From Christensenellaceae bacterium (GTDB lineage Bacteria > Bacillota > Clostridia > Christensenellales > UBA1750), in contig JAITGM010000011.1 of NCBI GenBank assembly GCA_031280685.1, forward strand, positions 1 to 64,000: a stretch of DNA of 64,000 bases, given 5' to 3'. Of this stretch, positions 15,511-24,153 are shown piece by piece. The translations under genes and the position numbers were made by a program. The notes below the pieces were generated by a model. The model had not been told where the DNA came from. It searched no databases and saw only the letters and a program-made list of their open reading frames with translations. The stretch's first letter is position 1; each line of letters opens with the position of its first letter.

Positions 15511-17085
15511 ATGCCGGATCAGGCCAGCGTTCAAGTTCTCATTTCGATGGTCGCCTACCTGGCAGCCATCATCGTCATCGGCGTTTTCTTCATGCGCAGG
15601 GCCAACGAGAACAGCGAGAATTACTTCATCGGCGGCCGAACCCTCGGCCCCTGGATCGCCGCCATGAGCGCGGAAGCCAGTGACATGAGCGGCTGGCTGC
15701 TCATGGGCCTGCCCGGTGTCGCCTACTGGTGCGGCCTGGCCGACGCGGCCTGGACCGCGATCGGCCTGGCCATCGGCACCTACATCAACTGGCTGCTCGT
15801 GGCCAAGCGCCTGCGCCGCTATTCCATCAAGGCGGATAACGCCATCACCATCCCCGATTTCTTTTCAAAGCGCTTCAAAGAGCAGGAAAAGAAGCCGCTC
15901 TTGCTGATTTCCGCGGCCATGATCCTGATCTTTTTCGCGGTCTACACCGGCTCGTGCTTCGTCACGGGCGGCAAGCTCTTCTCCCAGCTCTTTGGGCTGG
16001 ATTATAAGCTGATGATGATTGCCGGCGCCGCGGTGGTGCTCTTTTACACCTTGCTAGGCGGCTTCCTGGCCGAAAGCTTTTCGGATTTCATACAAGGTGT
16101 CATCATGATCCTCGCGCTGCTGGCCGTTCTGGGCTGCGGAGTCGCCGCCGCGGGCGGCTTTGGCGCGATGTTCCAGAACCTGCAGGGCTTCCCCGGCTTT
16201 TTGTCGTTCTTTGGCATCGCTACGCCAAACGTGGACGCAAGCGGCCTGCAAACCGCTACCGGCGGACTGCCCGACTTTGGCCCGGCAGCGCCCTACGGGA
16301 TTTTGACCATCCTCTCTACCATGTCCTGGGGGCTTGGCTACTTCGGGATGCCGCAGGTGCTCCTGCGCTTCGTGGCGATCCGCAAGACCTCAGAGCTCAC
16401 CCGTGCGCGACGCATCGCTACCACCTGGTGCGTGATCGCCCTCTTCGCCGCGGTGTTCATCGGCTTGACCGGCCGCGTAGTCTTCCCCCATACCCCAGCC
16501 CTCGCCAGCCCCGCAGGCGCAGAGAGCGTGTTCATCCTGCTCTCGCAACTGCTCTTCCACCCCCTCATCGCGGGCATTATAATGGCTGGCATCCTGGCCG
16601 CCGTAATGAGCTCGTCGGATTCCTATCTGCTCATCGCTTCAAGCGCCATCGCCAAGGATATCTTCCAAAGAGCCTTTAAGCGCGACGCGAGCGAAAAGCA
16701 GGTCATGCTCGTCAGCCGCGCCACGCTGCTGCTGGTTTCTTTGGTTGGCATCCTGATCGCGCTGGATGAAAACAGCGTGATCTTCTCGATCGTCAGCTTC
16801 GCCTGGGCGGGCTTTGGCGCGGCCTTCGGGCCGCTGGTGTTCTTTTCCCTTTTTTGGAAGCGCACCACGCACGCGGGCGCCATCGCCGGCCTGCTGACGG
16901 GCGGCGGCATGGTCTTCCTCTGGAAGCTCGTTCTCAAGCCCATGGGCGGCGTTTGGGGCATTTACGAGCTTCTGCCGGCCTTCCTCCTCGCCTGCCTGGC
17001 CATCGTGCTGGTTTCCCTGCTGGGCAAGGCGCCGAGCAAGGCCATTCAGGAGGAATTCGAGGCGGTCAAGGCTTCGCGCGACTAA
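15511..17085 (+). CDS. putP: Sodium/proline symporter
   Basis: A 524-residue solute:sodium symporter with about thirteen helices, importing proline with Na+. Family signatures visible are NSENYFIGGRTLGPWIAAMSAEASDMSGWLLMGLPG (split here over residues 32-66), the conserved FFAVYTGSCFVTGGKLF segment, and the C-terminal half motif AGIIMAGILAAVMSSSDSYLL with the Na+-site serines. ATG 15511 follows AAAGGAG by eight bases; a GTG nine bases upstream is an unlikely start. Length and motifs match PutP closely; other SSS substrates cannot be wholly excluded. Confidence 0.92.
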   Translation: MPDQASVQVLISMVAYLAAIIVIGVFFMRRANENSENYFIGGRTLGPWIAAMSAEASDMSGWLLMGLPGVAYWCGLADAAWTAIGLAIGTYINWLLVAKRLRRYSIKADNAITIPDFFSKRFKEQEKKPLLLISAAMILIFFAVYTGSCFVTGGKLFSQLFGLDYKLMMIAGAAVVLFYTLLGGFLAESFSDFIQGVIMILALLAVLGCGVAAAGGFGAMFQNLQGFPGFLSFFGIATPNVDASGLQTATGGLPDFGPAAPYGILTILSTMSWGLGYFGMPQVLLRFVAIRKTSELTRARRIATTWCVIALFAAVFIGLTGRVVFPHTPALASPAGAESVFILLSQLLFHPLIAGIIMAGILAAVMSSSDSYLLIASSAIAKDIFQRAFKRDASEKQVMLVSRATLLLVSLVGILIALDENSVIFSIVSFAWAGFGAAFGPLVFFSLFWKRTTHAGAIAGLLTGGGMVFLWKLVLKPMGGVWGIYELLPAFLLACLAIVLVSLLGKAPSKAIQEEFEAVKASRD

Positions 17086-17294
17086 TTTAGGCCCAAAGAC
17101 GGATCAAAAGCGCGCAAAAAAGACCCGGCGTCTGGGAATTCCCCAAAACGCCGGGCTTTTTTGCGGTCATAGAGCTTTTTGCTTTCGAGCCGTTTCGTTT
17201 CCGGGCGAAGCGGGCCAAAGCCGCCCCTGCCCATGGCGTTGACTTCCTTTTTTTTCTTCTTCGAGAGCTTTTCATAGCGCACAAAGCCGCCCAT
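17082..17294 (-). CDS. Small basic protein of unknown function
   Basis: A 70-residue, Lys/Arg-rich protein (MGGFVRYEKLSKKKKKEVNA, then PLRPETKRLESKKLYDRKK). ATG 17292-17294 is preceded by GAGGTGAT at suitable spacing. It resembles short basic Clostridial proteins beginning RYEKLSKK, but I cannot name a family. The last part of the frame runs over the putP terminator and into the putP 3' end, so the C-terminal 20 residues are encoded by DNA with another role; an earlier functional end is not possible because there is no stop. Moderate confidence only. Confidence 0.5.
   Translation of the reverse strand: MGGFVRYEKLSKKKKKEVNAMGRGGFGPLRPETKRLESKKLYDRKKARRFGEFPDAGSFLRAFDPSLGLN
17124..17162 (+). 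terminator. putP terminator
   Basis: Stem CCCGGCGT/ACGCCGGG (17124-17131 and 17148-17155) with six T on the plus strand. Confidence 0.8.
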
Positions 17295-17356
17295 TTTCCA
17301 TCACCTCGATGGCAGTATACGCAAGGAGGGCCTTTTTTGCAAGCCCCCAGCGCCGC

Positions 17357-19147
17357 TTACGAGTAAAGGAAGCGATACTGCGCGTCGCAAAGCCTGAAAT
17401 ATTCGCCCTTGGCGGCGAGCAGCTCCTCGTGGGTGCCGCGCTCGATGATGTCGCCATCCTGCACCACCATGATGAGATCCGCCTTGCGGATGGTCGAAAG
17501 CCGGTGGGCGATGACGAATGACGTTCGGCCCTTGAGCAGGGTTTCGAGCGCCTGCTGGATGAGCAGCTCCGTCTTGGTGTCAATCGAGGAGGTCGCTTCG
17601 TCGAGGATCAGGATCGCGGGGTCGTTCAGCAGCGCCCGCGCGAAGGAGATGAGCTGCCTCTGCCCCACCGAGAGCCTGGAGCCACGCTCGTTCACCTCGG
17701 TGCCGTAGCCCTTTTCCATCTGCATGATGACATCGTGCACGTGGACTGCCTTGGCCGCCGCCATGACCTCTTCATCGCTGGCGTCGAGCTTGCCATAGCG
17801 GATATTATCCATAATCGTGCCCGAAAAGATGAAGCTATCTTGCATCATGACCGACATTTGCCGGCGCAACGAGTTGAGCTCGACCTTGCGGATGTCGTGC
17901 CCGTCAATGCGCACGGCTCCGCCGGTCACGTCATAAAAACGCGAGAGCAGGTTCACCACCGTGGACTTGCCCGCGCCCGTCGGGCCGACGAGCGCCACGG
18001 TTTGCCCGGGCTTGATGGCAAAGTTCACGTTTTTGAGCACGAGCCTGCCGCTGTCGTAACCAAAGCTCACATCCTCAAAGCGCACCTCGCCCTGGATCGG
18101 CGGCAGATCGGGCGCGCCAGGCTCGCTTTTGATGGTCACCGGCGTGTCTAAAATCTCGAAAATGCGCTCTGCCGAAGCCATGGCGGTGAGCAGCGAGTTG
18201 TAGAAGTTCGAGAGGTTGTTGAGCGGCTCCCAAAAACGCCCCAGATACCAGATGATGGCCAGCAAGGAGCCGATAGTGATGCCGCCCGGCCCCGCATAGC
18301 GTTCGAGCATTTTTACGCCAAAGACGAGAACCAGAATCGTCCCCACCGCGGAAACGATATCTAAAAAGGGCCAAAAGAGGTTGTTCAGGCGAATGGCGCG
18401 CATCCATGAAGAGCGAATATCCTGGTTCGTATCGGTAAAGATCTCGCCGTTGACCTTTTCGCGCTTGAAGGCCTGCGTCACCCGCATGCCGGCGAGGCTC
18501 TCGTGCAGGTAGCCGTTCATGTTGGACAGCTTGGCCCGTACATTTTGCCAGTTGACGCGGATGCGGCGCTTGAGCCCGAAGAGCAGAAGCAGCAAAAAGG
18601 GCAAAATCGCGAAGGAAATCAGCGTGAGCTTCCAGTTCGTGGCCAACATGAAGGCCACGAGAAAGACCAGCGTGATCACATCGATCACGACGTTGACGAT
18701 GCCATCGGTCAATAGGCCGTTGAGCGAGTTTACGTCGTTGATGATGCGCACCATGATCTTGCCCGCGCTCCGCGAGTCAAAGAACGAAAAGGGCAGATCC
18801 TGCACGTGGTTAAAGAGCGTCTGCCGAAGGTCGGCAATGGCCTTGAAGCCAGCGGTATCGAGGATGCGGGCGCGGTAGCGGATGCAAACCGCGCTGACGA
18901 GCGAAAGGAGAGCCATCGCGCCGATTAGAAGCGGCAGGCGCGCGATGTTTTGCCGGGTGATGTCGTCCACCGCGACCGACATGATCTTGGGCATGGCCAG
19001 GGAGGCAAGCGCGGCCACGACCATCAGCCCGCAGGCGAAGGCGACCGCGCCGCGGTAGGGCTTGAGGAAGGTAAAGATCCTCATCATCTGCCCTGCGTTA
19101 AACGGCCTTTCTAAAACCTCGTCGTCGATTACGCGAAGGCGCGGCAT
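17357..19147 (-). CDS. ABC exporter half, catalytically competent partner
   Basis: A 596-residue fused membrane and ATPase half of a type IV ABC exporter. Six transmembrane helices occupy about residues 30-320. The ATPase has Walker A GPTGAGKST (388-396), signature LSVGQ (492-496, with Val in place of the usual Gly) and Walker B DEATS with catalytic Glu 517. With the preceding gene it forms a heterodimer of the TM287/288, LmrCD or BmrCD kind, which exports drugs, lipids or peptides. It starts two bases after the partner gene ends, with an AGGAGG site inside that gene. The substrate is not predictable. Confidence 0.93.
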   Translation of the reverse strand: MPRLRVIDDEVLERPFNAGQMMRIFTFLKPYRGAVAFACGLMVVAALASLAMPKIMSVAVDDITRQNIARLPLLIGAMALLSLVSAVCIRYRARILDTAGFKAIADLRQTLFNHVQDLPFSFFDSRSAGKIMVRIINDVNSLNGLLTDGIVNVVIDVITLVFLVAFMLATNWKLTLISFAILPFLLLLLFGLKRRIRVNWQNVRAKLSNMNGYLHESLAGMRVTQAFKREKVNGEIFTDTNQDIRSSWMRAIRLNNLFWPFLDIVSAVGTILVLVFGVKMLERYAGPGGITIGSLLAIIWYLGRFWEPLNNLSNFYNSLLTAMASAERIFEILDTPVTIKSEPGAPDLPPIQGEVRFEDVSFGYDSGRLVLKNVNFAIKPGQTVALVGPTGAGKSTVVNLLSRFYDVTGGAVRIDGHDIRKVELNSLRRQMSVMMQDSFIFSGTIMDNIRYGKLDASDEEVMAAAKAVHVHDVIMQMEKGYGTEVNERGSRLSVGQRQLISFARALLNDPAILILDEATSSIDTKTELLIQQALETLLKGRTSFVIAHRLSTIRKADLIMVVQDGDIIERGTHEELLAAKGEYFRLCDAQYRFLYS

Positions 19148-19149
19148 GG

Positions 19150-20895
19150 TTACACCGCCTCCTTTCCAAGGCTTTCGGCATCCCGGTATTGGTCGCGCAC
19201 CATGGCGGCATACAGGCCGCCCAGCTCCATCAGGCTCTTGTGGTCGCCGCGCTCGGCGATCCTGCCATCCTGCAGGATGAGGATCTGGTCGGCGTTCTTG
19301 ACCGAGGAGATGCGGTGGGCGATGATGAAGGTCGTCCGGTTCTTCATCACGTCCTTGAGCGCGCTTTGGATCTCGTGCTCGGTTTCCATATCGACCGCGG
19401 AGGTGGAATCATCCAAAATCAAAATCGCTGGGTCGTACTCGATGGCCCTGGCGATGGCTACGCGCTGCTTCTGCCCGCCGGAAAGCCCCATGCCGCGCTC
19501 GCCCACGACCGTATCGTAGCGCTGCTGCATTTCTTCAATGAATTCCTCGGCCTGGGCCGCCTTCGCAGCCCTCTGAACCCGATCCATCTCGTCTTCTGGC
19601 CCGCCAAAGCGGATATTGTTCTCGATCGATTCAGAAAAGAGGAAGGTTTCCTGCATGATGTAGCCCACGCGCGCGCGCAGCTTCAAAAGCGGCATGTCTT
19701 TCACGTCTACGCCGTCGATCTTGACCTGGCCGCCCCTGCATTCATAAAAGCGCGCGATGAGGTTGACCACGGAGCTTTTTCCGCTGCCGGTTTCGCCCAT
19801 GATGGCGCAGGAGCTGCCCGCGGGCACATCCATCGAAATGTTTTGCAGCACCGCCCTGTCGCCGTAGCCGAAGGTCACGTCGTCAAAGACCACGTGGCCC
19901 ATGAAGGGATCTGGAAAGACCGTCTTCGGCCTGTCTTTGATGGTGGCGCCAAGGTCGGCGTAATGGAAGAGCTTTTCTGCCGAGCTGTGGGCGTTGGTGA
20001 ACATGTTCACGAGCATGCCCATCGAGCGCATCGGGCCGGTGATCATCCAAATATAGCCCGTGAAGGTGATCAGGTCGCCAAGGCTCAGCGAGCCATTCAT
20101 GACCATCAACCCGCCCGCGCCCAAAAGCAGCGGCGTGCAAAGGCCGCCAAGGATGTCCAGCACCGGCACGAAGTCCGACCAGATGAAGGTCGTCACCAGC
20201 GAAAGCCGAAGCCTCTCTTGATTCTCTTTTTTGAAGGCTTCCTTTTCGTATTCCTCGCGGGCAAAGGCCTTCACCACCCGCGCGCCAGAAAGATTTTCCT
20301 GCGTCTTGGTCGAAAGCACGGCGTTCTGCTCGCGCAGGTTGCGAAAGGCGGGATGAATGCGCCGCCTGAAGATGACCGCGATGATCGCCACCACCGGCGC
20401 GATGAAGACCATGAGCAGCGCGAGCCTCCAAGAGATGAAGAACATCAAGGTCATGGAGCCGGCAAACCAGATGAGGTTTTCGGCGAACTGCACAATGCCG
20501 CCCGCCAACAGGTTGCGCAGGCCCTCGATGTCGCCGGTCATGCGCGACATGATCTCGCCGATGTAGTGCGAATCGTAAAAACCATAGGGCATGGACTGGA
20601 GATGGTCATAGAGCGTCGTGCGCATATCGAAGACGAAATTTTGGGAAAGCCTTTCGAAGGCGAGGCCGCGGGAATAGTTGCAGGCCGAGCGCAGGAGCGT
20701 AAAGCCAGCCAGCGCGGCGCAAATGGGCAAGAGCAGCTCTAGCCTGCCGTTATAGACCACCTCATCCACCAAAATGCCGTTGATCTTGGGGAAGACCAAC
20801 CTCGTGAGGTTTGCGATGATCAGGGTGGTGAGGCCGAAGATAAAATAGCGCTTATGCGGCCTGCACAGCCCCCAAATGCGTTTAAAGATCGCCAT
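19150..20895 (-). CDS. ABC exporter half with degenerate ATPase site
   Basis: A 581-residue exporter half: six helices in residues 15-300, Walker A GETGSGKSS (367-375), canonical LSGGQ (471-475) and Walker B DDSTS in which Asp 496 replaces the catalytic Glu. In heterodimeric exporters exactly one partner has this substitution and the other a non-canonical signature, as seen with the following gene. It is the first gene of a two-gene operon under a promoter with an operator-like palindrome. Confidence 0.93.
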   Translation of the reverse strand: MAIFKRIWGLCRPHKRYFIFGLTTLIIANLTRLVFPKINGILVDEVVYNGRLELLLPICAALAGFTLLRSACNYSRGLAFERLSQNFVFDMRTTLYDHLQSMPYGFYDSHYIGEIMSRMTGDIEGLRNLLAGGIVQFAENLIWFAGSMTLMFFISWRLALLMVFIAPVVAIIAVIFRRRIHPAFRNLREQNAVLSTKTQENLSGARVVKAFAREEYEKEAFKKENQERLRLSLVTTFIWSDFVPVLDILGGLCTPLLLGAGGLMVMNGSLSLGDLITFTGYIWMITGPMRSMGMLVNMFTNAHSSAEKLFHYADLGATIKDRPKTVFPDPFMGHVVFDDVTFGYGDRAVLQNISMDVPAGSSCAIMGETGSGKSSVVNLIARFYECRGGQVKIDGVDVKDMPLLKLRARVGYIMQETFLFSESIENNIRFGGPEDEMDRVQRAAKAAQAEEFIEEMQQRYDTVVGERGMGLSGGQKQRVAIARAIEYDPAILILDDSTSAVDMETEHEIQSALKDVMKNRTTFIIAHRISSVKNADQILILQDGRIAERGDHKSLMELGGLYAAMVRDQYRDAESLGKEAV

Positions 20896-20935
20896 AAAGC
20901 CCTTCCTCCCCCATTTCCTTGTGCCCGGCTTTTCA

Positions 20936-20993
20936 CATCGGTTAAAACCGATGCCCTTCCCTTAACCATACACCTTTTGGCTAAAGCTTACAA
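20936..20993 (-). promoter_or_regulatory. ABC exporter promoter with 18-bp operator palindrome
   Basis: TTGTAA (20988-20993) and TATGGT (20965-20970) on the minus strand are 17 bases apart. Just downstream, overlapping the expected start site, lies the perfect palindrome CATCGGTTTTAACCGATG (20936-20953). Its position suggests a repressor site; no regulator gene is adjacent. Confidence 0.65.
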
Positions 20994-21023
20994 GCACGGC
21001 GCGCGCCCTTTTTGCAAAAAGGC

Positions 21024-23021
21024 TCAGCTTTTGCGCTCAATCAGCGCAAAGCCGTGCGCTTCAACGGGGATTTCCTCGCCGTCAAGCTTAAAAAGCCTTT
21101 CTTGCGCGCCGAAGTTTATGACAAAGAGGGTTTCGCCCTTTTCGTGGGCGCGAATCTGCACAGAAAGGCCGCCGCCACCCGGGTAAGCGGGCAGTTTCAG
21201 CTCCCCGAGCAGGCTTTGATAGAAGTCGTCAAGGAAATCAGCCCCCGTGCGCGCCGCGATGTAATAGGCCTTGCCCTTGCCAAGGGTCATCGCGGTCAGC
21301 GCCGGGCGGCCCGCGTAGAAATCCCCCGCGTAGCTGCCCAAAGCCTCGGCCCCTTGGGCGTGGATCAGCTCGCAAAGCTCGAAGGCGCGGTATTGTTTCC
21401 CGTTCCAGCAGATGGCGTTCTCGTCGCCCGGGTAGAGCGCGTCCAGCTCCTCAGCCCAAATGCCCAGCACTTCTTTGAGCGGCCCCGGGAAGCCCCCGAG
21501 GAAGCACAGATCCGTATCGTTTACGTAGCCGCTAAAATAGCTCGTCACGAAGCGGCCGCCGCCTTCGACATAGGCCTTGACCCTATCTGCGAAGCCCTCG
21601 CGCAGCATGTAGCTCATGGGCGCGACGACCAGGGCGTAGCCTTCGAGCGAGGCGCCCTGGTCGATGATCTCAACCGGCACGCCCTGCCGCCAGAAGGCGC
21701 CGTAATGCGCCATCAGGGTTTTTGTATAGCCGGTTTCGCCCTGCAGAGCGCCGCGCATACCCTCGATGGCCCAGCCGTTGACGTAATCGTGCACCAGGGC
21801 CACCTTCGCGGGCTTGGGCGCGCCAACAATGTGGTCGAGTTGTGGCAAAATCTCGCGCCCAAACTTTTTGATCTCGCCAAAAACCCTGGTGTTCTCGTGC
21901 CCCACGTGGTCGATCACCGCACCGTGGAACTTTTCGCTGCCGCCGCGCCCTTTGCGCATCTGAAAATACTGCACGCTATCTGCCCCATGGGCGATTGCCT
22001 GCAGGGACTGCAGGATGTGCACGCCCGGCCTGTGCAGCTTGGCCACCGGCCGCCAGTTGGTGGCCGAGGGCGAGCTTTCCATCAGCAAAAATGGCTTTTT
22101 CTTCAGCCCATACATCAAATCGTGAAAATAGCCGGTTTCCAGGGCGATCTGCTCGTCCTTCTCGCTGCTGCCCGTCCATTGGGGGTAGTTATCCCAGCTC
22201 ACCACGTCCAAAACCTCAGCCAGCCGCGCGTAATCCAGCCCCGTATAGCCCGCCATCAGGTTTGTCGTGCAGGGGATTTGGGGCGCGCAGGCTTTTAGCG
22301 GCCCAATTTCGTGCAGGTAGAAGTCCACGGTCTGCTCCGTGGTGAAGCGCTTCCAGTCGAGGGTCAGGCCGTGGGTGTCGTTCTCGCCTCTGGGGCTCGG
22401 CGCCTCGATTTGGGCAAAGTCCGTGTAACGGTGGCTCCAAAAGGCGCTCCACCAGGCCTCGTTGAGGGCTTCCAGGCTCCCGTATTTGGCCCTTAAATAC
22501 TCACGGAAGACGGCCTGGCAGAGCGGGCAGTGGCATTCGCCGCTGTATTCGTTCGAGATATGCCAAAGCCCCAGCGCCGGGTGCTTGCCATAGCGCCTGG
22601 CCAGTTCGGTGTTGATGATTTTGACCTTTGCGCGGTAGACCTGCGAGCTTAGGCAGTGGTTGTGCCGCCCGCCGAAGGCGTTGCGATGGCCGTCCGCGCG
22701 CACGCGCAGAACCTCGGGGTATTTTTGCGCGAGCCAGGCGGGGCGCGCGCCGCTGGGCGTGGCGAGCACCGCGGTCAGGCCGTTTTTATGAAGGCCGTCC
22801 ATCACTTCGTCGAGCCAGTCAAAGCAAAAGCGCCCCTCCTCGGGTTCGAGCATCGCCCACGAGAAGATGCCCACGCTCAGGCTGTTGAGCCCCGCTTCCT
22901 TGGCGATGCGCAAATCCTCTTTCCAGATCCCGTCCTTCCACTTAAGCCACTGCTCGGGGTTATAATCCCCGCCGTGGAGAATGCCCGAAACTCCCTTGGC
23001 GATGGGCTCAAAGCGCTTCAT
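21024..23021 (-). CDS. GH42 beta-galactosidase
   Basis: A 665-residue glycoside hydrolase family 42 enzyme, cleaving terminal beta-galactosides. It has the family start GILHGGDYNPEQW, FSWAMLEPEEGRF, the acid/base motif SNEYSG (Glu 158) and the nucleophile segment FLLMESSPS (Glu 315). The Cys cluster CHCPLC (163-168) with an earlier Cys 123 matches the zinc site of many GH42 enzymes. No signal peptide, so it acts in the cytoplasm on imported oligosaccharides. ATG 23019-23021 follows GGAGG by seven bases; the frame's earlier start lies in the promoter. No transporter is adjacent. Confidence 0.94.
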   Translation of the reverse strand: MKRFEPIAKGVSGILHGGDYNPEQWLKWKDGIWKEDLRIAKEAGLNSLSVGIFSWAMLEPEEGRFCFDWLDEVMDGLHKNGLTAVLATPSGARPAWLAQKYPEVLRVRADGHRNAFGGRHNHCLSSQVYRAKVKIINTELARRYGKHPALGLWHISNEYSGECHCPLCQAVFREYLRAKYGSLEALNEAWWSAFWSHRYTDFAQIEAPSPRGENDTHGLTLDWKRFTTEQTVDFYLHEIGPLKACAPQIPCTTNLMAGYTGLDYARLAEVLDVVSWDNYPQWTGSSEKDEQIALETGYFHDLMYGLKKKPFLLMESSPSATNWRPVAKLHRPGVHILQSLQAIAHGADSVQYFQMRKGRGGSEKFHGAVIDHVGHENTRVFGEIKKFGREILPQLDHIVGAPKPAKVALVHDYVNGWAIEGMRGALQGETGYTKTLMAHYGAFWRQGVPVEIIDQGASLEGYALVVAPMSYMLREGFADRVKAYVEGGGRFVTSYFSGYVNDTDLCFLGGFPGPLKEVLGIWAEELDALYPGDENAICWNGKQYRAFELCELIHAQGAEALGSYAGDFYAGRPALTAMTLGKGKAYYIAARTGADFLDDFYQSLLGELKLPAYPGGGGLSVQIRAHEKGETLFVINFGAQERLFKLDGEEIPVEAHGFALIERKS

Positions 23022-23097
23022 GATCGCTCCTCCTCGCTTTTTCGGCCTTTGGGCCGACACGCGAAAATCTTTACCTTCGCGCGGATTGTTTACCGCA

Positions 23098-23175
23098 ATT
23101 TTACCATGGCAGGCCTCCAAGCTCAAGCGCGATTTGCCCCGCTCGCTTCAAAAAGCGCGGGCTTTGTGCTATACT
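23098..23175. promoter_or_regulatory. Divergent promoters: beta-galactosidase and amino-acid kinase
   Basis: Minus strand: TTGAGC (23121-23126), 17 bases, TAAAAT (23098-23103), facing the GH42 gene. Plus strand: TTCAAA (23147-23152), 17 bases, TATACT (23170-23175), facing the kinase gene. Confidence 0.55.
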
Positions 23176-23223
23176 CCCCTTGAGATTGGCGGCGCCGCGC
23201 CGCCGCGCGAGGAGGAAAAAGGC

Positions 23224-24045
23224 TTGGGCATTGACTTGGTCGGCAAGATCGGCTCCATGGCGCTGATTCAGCGCGAGGAGGGCGATATGGACTACAACAT
23301 CTTCGCGAGGCTCGGCCGCGAGCTCAAACCCGGGATGGTCTGGGTTTCTTCCGGTGCGACCGAGATCGGCAGGCTCGATTATCTCCGCCGCACGGGCACG
23401 GAGCTTGCCGGCCCGATCGAGCAGGTCAAGACCGACTACGCGGCCCAGGGCCAGGCGATCTTGATGGAAAATTACCGCCGTTATATCGCCCCCGAATACT
23501 CCGTGCGGCAGATTTTGGTCGAGCATACGCACTTTAACAAGCAGGCTTCGCGCGAGTTCATCCGCGAGCTGCTCCTTCGCTGCCCCGGGCAGGGGGCCAT
23601 CCCCATCGTCAACTACAACGACCCCGTTTCCTTCGAAGAAAACCGCAAGATGGAGCTGAGCGAGCTGAGAAAGACCAGCCAAAGTGTGGTCGAGTGCGTC
23701 GATAACGACGAAACAGCGGCCGTCATCGCGGAACTGGTCGGCGCTAAGACCCTGCTCATCCTGACCTCGGCGGACGGCATCTACCGCGACGCTGACGACC
23801 CGAGCACCCTCGTGCGGGAGCTGAGCGAAAAGGACCCCCAGCGCCTTGAAAACTCGATCCGCCTCTTGCAGCAAAGCTGCGTGGGCGCCTCGCGCGAGGG
23901 TGCGGGCGGCGCCAGGGCCAAGCTGGAATACATCTTGCCCTGCGCAAAGCTGGGCACCCACGTGGTCATCGGCTCGCCCAGGCATCGCATCGAAGACCTG
24001 CTCGCGGGGCGGGTTCCGGCTACCCATATTCGCCTAGAAGGCTGA
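23224..24045 (+). CDS. Amino-acid kinase family protein (glutamate 5-kinase-like)
   Basis: A 273-residue protein with the amino-acid kinase fold. KIGSMALI near the N-terminus corresponds to the ATP-binding Lys-Gly motif; VSSGATEIG, IPIVNYNDPVSFEE and VDNDETAAVIAELVGA resemble glutamate 5-kinase (ProB) signatures, as does LTSADGIYRD. It lacks a PUA domain and no proA is nearby, so proline synthesis is only one option. TTG 23224 is taken as start because GAGGAGG is eight bases upstream and the fold begins there; an ATG at 23287 would remove the ATP motif. It lies about 110 bases before serC, which has its own promoter. Confidence 0.7.
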   Translation: MGIDLVGKIGSMALIQREEGDMDYNIFARLGRELKPGMVWVSSGATEIGRLDYLRRTGTELAGPIEQVKTDYAAQGQAILMENYRRYIAPEYSVRQILVEHTHFNKQASREFIRELLLRCPGQGAIPIVNYNDPVSFEENRKMELSELRKTSQSVVECVDNDETAAVIAELVGAKTLLILTSADGIYRDADDPSTLVRELSEKDPQRLENSIRLLQQSCVGASREGAGGARAKLEYILPCAKLGTHVVIGSPRHRIEDLLAGRVPATHIRLEG

Positions 24046-24081
24046 GGCGAGGAAGTTTCGGAGCCATTGCATGATAAATCC

Positions 24082-24110
24082 TTGTCAATCATCCGCGCAT
24101 GTTGTATACT
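24082..24110 (+). promoter_or_regulatory. serC-serA promoter
   Basis: TTGTCA (24082-24087), 17-base spacer, TATACT (24105-24110), 44 bases upstream of serC. Confidence 0.7.
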
Positions 24111-24153
24111 GCCTCACATAAGCATGAAAAACGACGTTTAGGAGGTCAGCCCC

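Noticed and set aside
16054-16251. Minus-strand open frame within putP
   Set aside because: Short shadow of the SSS symporter coding sequence.
19189-20742. A 517-codon plus-strand open frame opposite the ABC exporter
   Set aside because: The minus strand encodes an ABC exporter with all motifs; the plus frame has a low-complexity His/Arg/Ala composition.
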